Shown here: piece by piece, positions 8,076 through 16,743 of the stretch
Numbering within the stretch: the first letter of the stretch is position 1
Layout of the letters: the number at the start of each line of letters is the position of its first letter
Source of the DNA: Polycyclovorans sp964425915
Lineage (GTDB): Bacteria; Pseudomonadota; Gammaproteobacteria; Nevskiales; Nevskiaceae
Length of the DNA stretch: 64,000 nucleotides
NCBI GenBank assembly: GCA_964425915.1
Contig: CAYROO010000003.1
Coordinates: 372,001-436,000 of the forward strand
Reading direction: 5' to 3'
Program-made: the position numbers and the translations under genes
Notes under the pieces: generated by a model
The model's database searches: none
The model's input: only the letters and a program-made list of their open reading frames with translations
What the model was told of the DNA's origin: nothing

Positions 8076-11000
8076 TCAGAACCGTTTGGTGATGGAGACA
8101 CCCACCAGCCGGGGGTCCAGGGTGAAGACGTTCGTCGTCAGGCCGGTGTCGTCGGAATTGAGGAAGGTGCCGGTGATCGGCGTTTCGTCGAACAGATTCT
8201 TGATGTAGGCCTCAACCGTGATCCCCCAATGCTCATTGACGGCCCACATGGAGAGGTTGGTGTTGTTCCACGACCGCAGACGGTCGTACTCGGTGTTGTA
8301 GACCCGCGCGAAGGACTTGCCCTGAATGTAGTGATCAAGGCGCACCGTCGAGCGCCACTGCGGTCCTACGTCAAAGCCGTACTGCGCACCCAGCGCCAGG
8401 GTGAACCGCGGCGAGTTCGGCAGTTCGTTGCCGCCAACATCGGCGAAGAACCCGGCCCCGCCGTTCGGTGCATCCTTCGCCGGGTCGTAGAAGCTGCCGT
8501 CCGGCAAGTCGAAATCCGCCAGGCTGTTTTCCCCCACCGGCTCCGCATAGCTACCACCGACAATATGACCTACGGGGCAGAAGCCGTTCAGCGCGAAACT
8601 CATCGGATAGGGAAACCCGAACGGTGCTCCATCGACCAGCGGCTCCTGCTCCAGCACCAGCGCCACCAGTTCCGCTGGCGCCACGCAGTTGGAGGTCAGC
8701 GTGGCATTGGGCTTGAGCACCACCCACTCGTCGAAGACCAGGAACTCGTTGTCGAGCTGATCCGAACCAATACCGCTGGCATCCTCAGGATCGAGTCCAA
8801 AGTTGGGATTGGGCATGGCGGTCTGGTGGGCCAGATTGCCGCCCTGGGTACGGTTCATCAGGTCGATGGACCGTTCACCGCTGGCAACGCGTGTTCGCAT
8901 ATACCCCAGCGCCACATTGAACTGCCAGTCGTAGCTGGGCGCGAAGATGGTTTCGATCTCCAGGCCCCAGACCTTGGCATCGAAGTTTTCGTTGCTGGCG
9001 GAGCGGTCGACGATCTTCGAGACCTGATAGTCCCGGTAGTCGTAATAGAACGCCGCGCCGTTGAGCATCACCGCGCCGCCGAACAGGGCATTCTTGGTAC
9101 CAATCTCGAAGGCATCCACGTATTCGGGCTCGAACGTCGGCGAACTCACCGCCGACTGCGCGTCAGCAATGAACAGCCCCGCCGGTGCCGCCACGCTGGG
9201 CGGGTTGGCGCCCCCGGCCTTGTAGCCGCGCGACACCGAGGCATAGAGCAGTGTCTCGTCCGTGAACGGAAGCGTTGGTTGCCAGTCGAGTACCAGTCGC
9301 CCGGTGGGTTCACGCCAGGTTTGCACAATGTCCGGCAACGCCGGATAGCCGCGCCCATCGGGGGCATTGCCCAGGATCCCGCAGAGATAGACCAGCAGCG
9401 TGCAGCGCTCAGGCCCGTCGCCATCCCGGATATGGTTCCGGTTTGAGGGCTCTCCCTGACGATAGTCGGCCAGTAGCGTCTGACTGGGGATGGGCGTGAA
9501 CACCTTGCGGTCCCAGGTCATGCGCGCACCCGCCGTGAGCTTGAGGGTGTCGGTGATGCGCCAGTACAGCTCGCCGAAAATGCCGCTGGAATCGAGCTCG
9601 TAGGGGTTGGCGCTGCGGAAGTAGTTATGACCCTCGCCATTGATCTGCGACAGCTCATTGGGGTCGACGTAGACGCAGCCCCGCTCACCCCCGCTGGTGG
9701 TGCAGTTATGGATGGGACCATCGAACGGCGGCGTCATCGCCAGCGCGGTCAGCAGGTTGGAAAAGATGAAATAGTCATTGAGCGTTTCGAAACGCGTGTA
9801 GTTGGCGCCCAGGCTGAAATTGAGCGCACCATCAAGGTCCGATACCAGCCGGAACTCCTGGTTGAACTGCCGGCTTTCCGCACGGGATACGTCCTGGATG
9901 CGCAGGGTGTCGGAACAGCCGAGCTGCGGATCGCAGAAGCGGCCACCCGGCGCGAAATCAGAGTACTGGGGCGCCACCATCGGACCGCTGATATCGTTGA
10001 AGACGCCGGGGGAGGTCTTGAAGCGCCCGAAGTCCTGCGTCGAGTAGAGGCTGTCATCGACATAGACGGTCTGCGAGGAGAACAGCAGCGCATCGGTCCA
10101 CTGGAAGTCCACCGACAGCTCGAAAATATCCGATGCTGCCCGATAGGCGGGCGCGATGGCGGAATAGATGGAACGCAGATCGGTGGACTGGTACCGCTCA
10201 GCAAACACATCAACGCACTGGTTGACCAGCGACAACCCGATGTCACGGGCCGCCTCGGCACACGGCGGATCTGACGCCAGACCGAAGTAGTAGGGGTTGA
10301 TGCCGATCGGATCGGAATACGCGAACAGGAAGAAGAAGCCGTTGTCCCGCCCGCCGCTGACGAACGGCAAGGCATCGCCATTTGGCGTTTGATAGGCATC
10401 CCGGCTGTAGAGCGATCCCGGCAAGCAGCCCTGATTCACCACGCTGAGAATGCCGCGCTGGCGATCGTCCTCGCGGATGTCATAGCCCGCAATCAGATCA
10501 ACGCCGGTATCGCGGTGACACAGCTGCTTGGTACTGCGAACCCGCTCGTCGTCCTCCTCGAATCGCTCCCACATCAGGTTGACCCGCACGCGGTCGGTGG
10601 GCTCCCAACCGAGACTGAGACGTCCTGTCCACAGATCGCGGTTATCGACGTCACTACCATCGAACTCGTTGTAGCCATAGCCGTCCCGAACCGTTGAGGC
10701 ATAGGCCGCTCTCAGAGCCAGCGTGTCCCCTAAGGGCAGGTTGATGTGCCCCCGAAGACGCTGTGAGCTGTAGTTGCCACCCTCCAGCTTGATCTCGCCG
10801 AACTCGTCACCCAACACGGGTTTGGCCGAGATCACGTTAATGACACCAGCCGTAGCGTTGCGCCCGTAGAGCGTGCCCTGCGGACCGCGCAAGACTTCCA
10901 CCCGTTCGACGTCGAGATACTCCTGTTCGAACAGACGGTTCACGATGAGCGTCGTGTTGTTGAAACTCACTGCCACACCCGGATCGGTTGTGGCCGAGAT

Positions 11001-11723
11001 CGCCTGGGTACCGATCCCGCGGATCTGGAAGTTGTAACCGGTGAAATTGGTCTTGGAGAAGGTGACGTTGGGGATTGCCTTCAGCAGATCGAAGCCCCCT
11101 TCGAGCTTCTGGGCATCCAGATCCTCCATGCTGAATGCCGAGATCGCGATCGGCACGTCCTGCAGACGCTCTGCCTTTTTCTGGCCGGTGACGATGATCT
11201 CTTCAACACCCGCTCGGCGCGCCACCTCGACACTGGTGGTGCCGCCCGGCGCGGGCGTCACATCCACCTTGGGGTCGTACAGTGAACCTACCGCAGGCGT
11301 GGCCCCTTCACTACCGGCGGCGACCACCTCCCCCGCCTGCACAGCTTCTGGAGTGGTGAGCGCGATGGTCGCGTTGCCGACGGGCACGAAGACCAGACCG
11401 GTGCCATAGAGCAATTCGGCAAGGGCATCACGAATGGCGTAGGTACCGATGACGCCTGGCGTTTGCAGAGGCTGAACATCCTCACCCGCGGTGACGACCT
11501 GGATGCCGGACTGCTCGGCGAAGGCAATCATGGCGGTGCCCAACGGTTGCGCGGGGATATCGAAGTGGGCTTCGCGCTCCAGCTCGGCTGCGCGGGGGGT
11601 CGTTTCCACGACGGCCTGGGGGGTTTGCGCCTGAACGCGGGTGGGCGTGGTGATACCGATGGTGAGCGGCGCAATCACTGCCGCGCAACACCATAGCCAC
11701 AGGTGCGGTCCTTTGCTGTTCAT
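8076..11723 (-). CDS. Large TonB-dependent receptor with STN signalling domain (FecA/FpvA-type)
   Basis: 1215 residues, far above the usual 700-800. Domains: signal peptide to about residue 32; STN (secretin/TonB N-terminal) domain 54-125 (FDIPAQPLGTAMIAFAEQSG), which passes the substrate signal to a FecR-type protein; a linker; TonB-box-like VEEIIVTGQKK near 173-183; plug about 185-300 (RGPQGTLYGRNATAGVIN); then a 22-strand barrel with very long loops, ending SITKRF. Twelve Cys lie in the barrel part, mostly as close pairs, suggesting disulfide-braced loops. The ATG at 11723 is supported by GAGGAG 6 bases upstream. The sigma and FecR genes lie directly upstream. The substrate cannot be told from sequence; FecA homologues take ferric siderophores, others take sugars or other large ligands. 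Confidence 0.93.
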   Translation of the reverse strand: MNSKGPHLWLWCCAAVIAPLTIGITTPTRVQAQTPQAVVETTPRAAELEREAHFDIPAQPLGTAMIAFAEQSGIQVVTAGEDVQPLQTPGVIGTYAIRDALAELLYGTGLVFVPVGNATIALTTPEAVQAGEVVAAGSEGATPAVGSLYDPKVDVTPAPGGTTSVEVARRAGVEEIIVTGQKKAERLQDVPIAISAFSMEDLDAQKLEGGFDLLKAIPNVTFSKTNFTGYNFQIRGIGTQAISATTDPGVAVSFNNTTLIVNRLFEQEYLDVERVEVLRGPQGTLYGRNATAGVINVISAKPVLGDEFGEIKLEGGNYSSQRLRGHINLPLGDTLALRAAYASTVRDGYGYNEFDGSDVDNRDLWTGRLSLGWEPTDRVRVNLMWERFEEDDERVRSTKQLCHRDTGVDLIAGYDIREDDRQRGILSVVNQGCLPGSLYSRDAYQTPNGDALPFVSGGRDNGFFFLFAYSDPIGINPYYFGLASDPPCAEAARDIGLSLVNQCVDVFAERYQSTDLRSIYSAIAPAYRAASDIFELSVDFQWTDALLFSSQTVYVDDSLYSTQDFGRFKTSPGVFNDISGPMVAPQYSDFAPGGRFCDPQLGCSDTLRIQDVSRAESRQFNQEFRLVSDLDGALNFSLGANYTRFETLNDYFIFSNLLTALAMTPPFDGPIHNCTTSGGERGCVYVDPNELSQINGEGHNYFRSANPYELDSSGIFGELYWRITDTLKLTAGARMTWDRKVFTPIPSQTLLADYRQGEPSNRNHIRDGDGPERCTLLVYLCGILGNAPDGRGYPALPDIVQTWREPTGRLVLDWQPTLPFTDETLLYASVSRGYKAGGANPPSVAAPAGLFIADAQSAVSSPTFEPEYVDAFEIGTKNALFGGAVMLNGAAFYYDYRDYQVSKIVDRSASNENFDAKVWGLEIETIFAPSYDWQFNVALGYMRTRVASGERSIDLMNRTQGGNLAHQTAMPNPNFGLDPEDASGIGSDQLDNEFLVFDEWVVLKPNATLTSNCVAPAELVALVLEQEPLVDGAPFGFPYPMSFALNGFCPVGHIVGGSYAEPVGENSLADFDLPDGSFYDPAKDAPNGGAGFFADVGGNELPNSPRFTLALGAQYGFDVGPQWRSTVRLDHYIQGKSFARVYNTEYDRLRSWNNTNLSMWAVNEHWGITVEAYIKNLFDETPITGTFLNSDDTGLTTNVFTLDPRLVGVSITKRF

Positions 11724-11795
11724 CGATGACTCCTCAGTCGTCGCACGTCTTGTTTTGATGCAACGGCCATGAACGGTGCCGTTGTATCCCTTGTT

Positions 11796-11827
11796 GCCTA
11801 TACGCGCGAATCCGGAGAAGGCGAAGC
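11796..11827 (-). promoter_or_regulatory. Putative ECF-sigma promoter of the TonB receptor
   Basis: On the minus strand: box GCTTCGCCTT, 10 unconserved bases, box GCGCGTATAGGC, then 72 bases to the receptor ATG. Both boxes are identical to those in front of the ECF sigma gene (13643-13674), with the same spacing, while the spacer between them is not conserved. That pattern is expected for -35/-10 elements of a single ECF sigma factor. Confidence 0.7.
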
Positions 11828-11844
11828 GTCTGCAGTGCAGACGC
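11826..11844. terminator. Perfect palindrome GCGTCTGCA/TGCAGACGC next to the receptor promoter
   Basis: A 9-base perfect inverted repeat (11826-11834 and 11836-11844) with one central base. It overlaps the upstream edge of the receptor promoter by two bases. It may end the sigma-FecR transcript or serve as an operator. No clear T-run follows on the minus strand, so the terminator reading is weak. Confidence 0.35.
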
Positions 11845-11855
11845 TGAAAACAGAC

Positions 11856-11925
11856 CGTCATGCCCGATCGGAACGGGCGGTGCCAGCCGTGTGGGATGGA
11901 CCCCGCATCAAGTGTGGCGTGACGG
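11856..11925. repeat. Degenerate REP-like units between fecR-like gene and receptor
   Basis: CGTCATGCCCGATCG at 11856-11870 and GGACCCCGCATCAAGTGTGGCGTGAC near 11898-11923 (written here as arms GGACCCCGCA and TGTGGCGTGAC) match the arms of the repeats at 5001-5100 and 16565-16682, but with mismatches in the second arm of each. They look like decayed copies. Confidence 0.55.
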
Positions 11926-11956
11926 CAGAGAGAGGTGCTGGGTGACGCCGCCGCGC

Positions 11957-13006
11957 CTAGCGGCTGCCAGCGACGCTGCTGTCTTTCGGGACGAGGCGGA
12001 CGGCGTGGTCGTGCTGCGGGACGACGCGCAAGGGATAGGCCTGTTCCAGGGCCAGCAGCCAGTCGTCGCTGCGGTCGTGGTGGACGGTGCCGGTGAAGGT
12101 ACGGCGACCGAGGGTGCGGTCGCTGAGTTCGACGCGGCGCGTGCTATACCGGTTGAGGTACTCCACCACATCGGCCAGCGGTTCGTTGACGAACTTGAAG
12201 GTGAGGTTGCCGCCACGCCAAGCGGTCACCACAGCGGGGTCCACCTGATGCAGCACCAGGGCATTGAGGACCTCGTCGTAGGCAACTTGCTCGCCGGGGC
12301 CGGCCAGCGCACGGCGGTTATTCGGGGCCAAGCCAAACCAGCGCTCGGTGGTAACTTCCACTAGGCCATCGGTGACGGTGACCACGGTACGGCTGGGGCC
12401 GGTGCGCACATTGAAGGCGGTGCCCACGGCGCGCGCGCGCAACGGTCCCGCCTTTACCACGAAGGGGCGCATCGGGTCCTTGGCGACATCGAAGTAGGCT
12501 TCGCCGCGCACCACTTCCACTTCGCGGATATCGGGCTCGAAGCGGTGGCTGACGCGGCTGTCGGCGCCGAGCTCGATGCGGCTACCATCCACCAGCTGTT
12601 CCACCTGATGTTGCGCCAGCGCGGTGTCGTGAGTGATGCGCGGCGCCGCATTCCATTGTTCCCATCCGACGACAGCGCCGATGCCGGCCACTAGAGCCGC
12701 TGCCATGGCGGCTGCCCAGACCCCTCGGCGTCGGCGCCTACGCGACTCGGACGCCCGCGCGGCCGCTGTCGGCGCTGCCATCTGTGGCAGGCTTAGCAGG
12801 GCTTTCAGCGCGGGATCGTCGAAGGCATTCCACAGGTCGCAGGCGTGACGAAATTCTATGAGGTTGCCGACATCTTCCGCACACCACTTCAGCCACTGAT
12901 CCAGCAGGCTGTGGTCATTGGGGGCTTCGCGCAGCCGCAGCAGCCAGTCGGTGGCGACCTCGGCACGCTGCTGGCACTGAGCATCGAACGGGGTGTGGGC
13001 GCTCAT
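11957..13006 (-). CDS. FecR-family anti-sigma/sigma regulator
   Basis: 349 residues. The N-terminal cytoplasmic DUF4880 region (about 15-60, with the conserved Trp residues WLLRL and LDQWLKW) binds the sigma factor. One transmembrane helix spans about 96-114 after a basic RRRRRR stop-transfer stretch. The periplasmic FecR domain is at about 130-222 (GSRIELGADSRVS, VVRGEAYFDVAKD, RPFVV, GTAFNVR) and a DUF4974/STN-like C-terminal domain at about 265-340. It would receive the signal from the receptor's STN domain and release the sigma factor. The start codon overlaps the sigma stop by ATGA, so the two are translationally coupled. Confidence 0.93.
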   Translation of the reverse strand: MSAHTPFDAQCQQRAEVATDWLLRLREAPNDHSLLDQWLKWCAEDVGNLIEFRHACDLWNAFDDPALKALLSLPQMAAPTAAARASESRRRRRRGVWAAAMAAALVAGIGAVVGWEQWNAAPRITHDTALAQHQVEQLVDGSRIELGADSRVSHRFEPDIREVEVVRGEAYFDVAKDPMRPFVVKAGPLRARAVGTAFNVRTGPSRTVVTVTDGLVEVTTERWFGLAPNNRRALAGPGEQVAYDEVLNALVLHQVDPAVVTAWRGGNLTFKFVNEPLADVVEYLNRYSTRRVELSDRTLGRRTFTGTVHHDRSDDWLLALEQAYPLRVVPQHDHAVRLVPKDSSVAGSR

Positions 13007-13611
13007 CGCGGCAACCTCGCACGGGCATCGTCGCGGTTCAGACCTTCCAGGCGCAGACGACAGTAAAGCATGGCGTGACGAATATAGGTGCTCACCATGC
13101 GATCACTCACCCCCAACTGGCGAGCGATCTCATCCTGACGGATCCCCTCCATGCGGTACATAAGAAAGGCCTTTCGGCATTTTTCGGGGAGCTCCTTCAT
13201 GCAGGTGACGATCAGCAGCAGTTCTTCCTGGGCAACGTTGTGGCGCTCGGGGTCACAGAGGTCCTCGGCAGCGTCCACCAAGTCGGGCTCGCTGACGGTG
13301 GTCTCCTGGCGCACGGCGCGACGGCGAAGCCGGTCGATGGCAAGATTCTGCGCCACCCGAAACAGATAGGCCCGCAGCAGGTTGGCGGCGCCCGGCTTGT
13401 CCAGCTGCAGCACTCGCACATACGCCTCCTGCGCCACCTCGGCCGCCTCCGCCACCGAATTGAGCCGGGTAGTCAGGAACCGCACCAGGGTCTTGTTGTG
13501 CTCGCGAAACAGCTCCGCCACCACGGCAGCATGCGCGCGCTCAGGCGCCTGCGGCGTTTCGGCTGCAGCGCTATCTACCGACGGCAGGTTGGCCCGCGGC
13601 GGCTCAGCCAT
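13003..13611 (-). CDS. FecI-like ECF RNA polymerase sigma factor
   Basis: 202 residues. Sigma region 2 lies at about 33-100 (LFREHNKTLVRFL, AEVAQEAYVRVLQ, YLFRVAQNLAIDRLRRR) and region 4 at about 133-187 (LPEKCRKAFLMYRMEGIRQDEIARQLGVSDRMVSTYIRHAM). This is the FecI type of iron/transport ECF factors coupled to FecR proteins. The leader of about 20 residues before region 2 is variable. AGAGGAG lies 5 bases before the ATG at 13611. The promoter-like motif shared with the receptor gene sits 31 bases upstream, implying autoregulation. Confidence 0.94.
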   Translation of the reverse strand: MAEPPRANLPSVDSAAAETPQAPERAHAAVVAELFREHNKTLVRFLTTRLNSVAEAAEVAQEAYVRVLQLDKPGAANLLRAYLFRVAQNLAIDRLRRRAVRQETTVSEPDLVDAAEDLCDPERHNVAQEELLLIVTCMKELPEKCRKAFLMYRMEGIRQDEIARQLGVSDRMVSTYIRHAMLYCRLRLEGLNRDDARARLPR

Positions 13612-13642
13612 CGCGTCTCCTCTAAGACGATGTGCGTCTTCA

Positions 13643-13674
13643 GCCTATACGCGCCAGCCGCCAAAAGGCGAAGC
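13643..13674 (-). promoter_or_regulatory. Putative ECF promoter of the sigma gene (autoregulatory)
   Basis: The minus strand reads GCTTCGCCTT-N10-GCGCGTATAGGC, the same two boxes and spacer length as at 11796-11827. It lies between the arsC stop (13677) and the sigma start (13611), leaving a leader of about 25 bases. Two independent copies in front of the sigma gene and its receptor are the usual signature of an autoregulated ECF regulon. Confidence 0.7.
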
Positions 13675-13676
13675 AC

Positions 13677-14024
13677 TCACCCCAGCAGGCGCAGCACCGC
13701 CTCCGGCGGCCGGCCGATCGCGGCCCGCGCGCCGACCACCACGATGGGGCGCTCGATCAGGGTCGGGTGGTCGGCCAGCAGTTGCAGCCACTCCGCACGC
13801 GGGCGGTCATCGGCAGGGGACAGCCCCAGGGCCTTGGCCGCATCTTCTTTAAAACGGACCAGGCCCTGCGGCGCAATACCCAGCGCGCGACAGAGGCCAT
13901 CCAGCTCGCTCGCGCTGGGCGGCGTCTCCAGGTAGCGCACGATGTCGGGCGCCAAGCCGCGATCCTGCAGCAACTGCAGGGTCTGGCGGGATTTGGAGCA
14001 GCGCGGGTTGTGGTAGATCTTCAT
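13677..14024 (-). CDS. arsC: Arsenate reductase, glutaredoxin-type (ArsC family)
   Basis: 115 residues, the normal length for the family. The active-site Cys9 is in HNPRCSKSR, and the Arg residues of the anion site appear as LVRFKE and LIERPIVV. The enzyme reduces arsenate to arsenite with glutathione/glutaredoxin; close paralogues (YfgD-like) have the same fold without a proven role. It lies 9 bases after the unknown gene that follows thiC. There is no arsR, arsB or acr3 nearby, so this looks like a housekeeping copy rather than a resistance operon. Confidence 0.85.
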   Translation of the reverse strand: MKIYHNPRCSKSRQTLQLLQDRGLAPDIVRYLETPPSASELDGLCRALGIAPQGLVRFKEDAAKALGLSPADDRPRAEWLQLLADHPTLIERPIVVVGARAAIGRPPEAVLRLLG

Positions 14025-14033
14025 GACGCCGGA

Positions 14034-14435
14034 TCAGAACTGGATACGGCCACCGCCACCCGCCCCTGGCGGCATGCCGCCGGGCCCCGGCCCGCCACGA
14101 CCCGGCACCAGGATGGAGCTGGCCTGCTCGCGGCGCATGCGCTCCATCTCTTCCATCATTTCAACGATGGCGGCTTTGGCCGCTTCGGGGAATTTTTCCA
14201 GCGCTTCGGCGACCGTCGCAGCATCGATGCCGAAATTGAGCGGCAGCGCACCCGCCTGCGTCATCAGGGTAGCCTGGCCTTCGAATTGCACCGGGCGAGC
14301 ACTGTCGTCGACCCCGTCGGCGGTGACCGGGGTGAGGCGTCGCAGCGTGCCCACGCGGCGGTCGGTGAAGGTGTCCTCGCGGTACAACTGGGCGCTGTCA
14401 AGGCGGATGTCGGGCAAGCCGGTGGGTTCTGACAT
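14034..14435 (-). CDS. Conserved-looking hypothetical protein with Gly/Pro-rich tail
   Basis: 133 residues, family not recognised. The first half is predicted beta-rich (TLRRLTPVTADG, VQFEGQATLMTQAGALPLNFGIDAAT). It is followed by an amphipathic helix rich in Glu/Met/Arg (KFPEAAKAAIVEMMEEMERMRREQ) and a flexible tail of about 25 residues made mainly of Gly and Pro ending GGRIQF. There is no signal peptide or membrane segment, so it is likely cytoplasmic. It sits 24 bases after thiC and 9 before arsC, probably in one transcript and so perhaps under the TPP riboswitch. No function is assigned. Confidence 0.75.
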   Translation of the reverse strand: MSEPTGLPDIRLDSAQLYREDTFTDRRVGTLRRLTPVTADGVDDSARPVQFEGQATLMTQAGALPLNFGIDAATVAEALEKFPEAAKAAIVEMMEEMERMRREQASSILVPGRGGPGPGGMPPGAGGGGRIQF

Positions 14436-14459
14436 AAGAGGTCTCGGTGATCGTGAATG

Positions 14460-16349
<1,890 letters not shown>

Positions 16350-16398
16350 GGGAATCCTCGCTTGCCGCGAGAGAGGAGGCCCAGGCGTACACGCCCGT

Positions 16399-16487
16399 CC
16401 AGCCTTCCCTCGCCGGCATCAATGGTGACGGCCAGGTTCCAAGGGTGTGATCTCAGCCCACGCGGTCGCGGGCACCCCCGGCTTGGG
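16399..16487 (-). ncRNA. TPP (THI-box) riboswitch upstream of thiC
   Basis: The minus strand shows the conserved THI-box core in order: GGGGGTGCCC, then GGCTGAGATCACACCC, TTGGAACCTG, and ATGCCGGCGAGGGAAGG. The closing helix P1 can form between CAAGCC (16480-16485 complement) and GGCTGG (16399-16404 complement). It lies in the thiC leader and is expected to repress thiC and the two following genes when TPP binds. The boundaries are approximate. Confidence 0.95.
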
Positions 16488-16492
16488 CGCTC

Positions 16493-16521
16493 ACGATAGG
16501 GCAAGGGGGGAGCGGGAACAA
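16493..16521 (-). promoter_or_regulatory. Probable sigma-70 promoter of thiC
   Basis: On the minus strand: TTGTTC (16516-16521), 17 bases, TATCGT (16493-16498). Transcription would start near 16486, which coincides with the first base of riboswitch helix P1. This positional agreement supports the call more than the moderate box matches do. Confidence 0.5.
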
Positions 16522-16564
16522 GGCGTGCGCAGATCCCCCACACCCCGACCGACGATGCTCGGTG

Positions 16565-16682
16565 CCTGGATGCCCGATCGAGTCGGGCATGACGACAGAC
16601 GAGCAGCAATGTCATCCCGCACTTGATGCGGGATCCAGCGCCAACCGTGAGGCCTGGATGCCCGACCACGTCGGGCATGACG
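16565..16682. repeat. Three alternating REP/BIME-like palindromes
   Basis: Unit 1 (16565-16593) has CCTGGATGCCCGA then TCGGGCATGACG. Unit 2 (16611-16640) has GTCATCCCGCA then TGCGGGATCCAGC in the opposite orientation. Unit 3 (16653-16682) has CCTGGATGCCCGA then TCGGGCATGACG again. Units 1 and 3 differ only in the loop bases. The array fills most of the 394-base gap between thiC and amt, which also holds the riboswitch and two promoters. Confidence 0.8.
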
Positions 16683-16696
16683 CTGAGGAAAAAGAG

Positions 16697-16712
16697 TGGC
16701 CTTCTTCTTGCA
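16697..16712 (+). promoter_or_regulatory. Sigma-54 (RpoN) promoter of amt
   Basis: TGGC (16697-16700) and TTGCA (16708-16712) put GG at 16698 and GC at 16710 with exactly ten bases between, the invariant -24/-12 spacing of RpoN promoters. Transcription would begin near 16723, 21 bases before the amt ATG. Ammonium transporter genes are classic NtrC/RpoN targets. An NtrC site was not recognised in the repeat-filled region upstream. Confidence 0.75.
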
Positions 16713-16743
16713 TAGACCGGACCACCCCCTCCAGGAGCTCACG

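Noticed and set aside
8028..9446. 472-codon open frame on the plus strand opposite the TonB receptor
   Set aside because: Shadow of a GC-rich gene. The receptor frame has clear domains, a ribosome-binding site and operon context; the opposite frame has no recognisable domain.
16565..16682. Could the spaced repeats be a CRISPR array
   Set aside because: The units are palindromic, alternate in orientation and are separated by only 12-17 bases. There are no direct repeats with uniform 30-base spacers and no cas genes.
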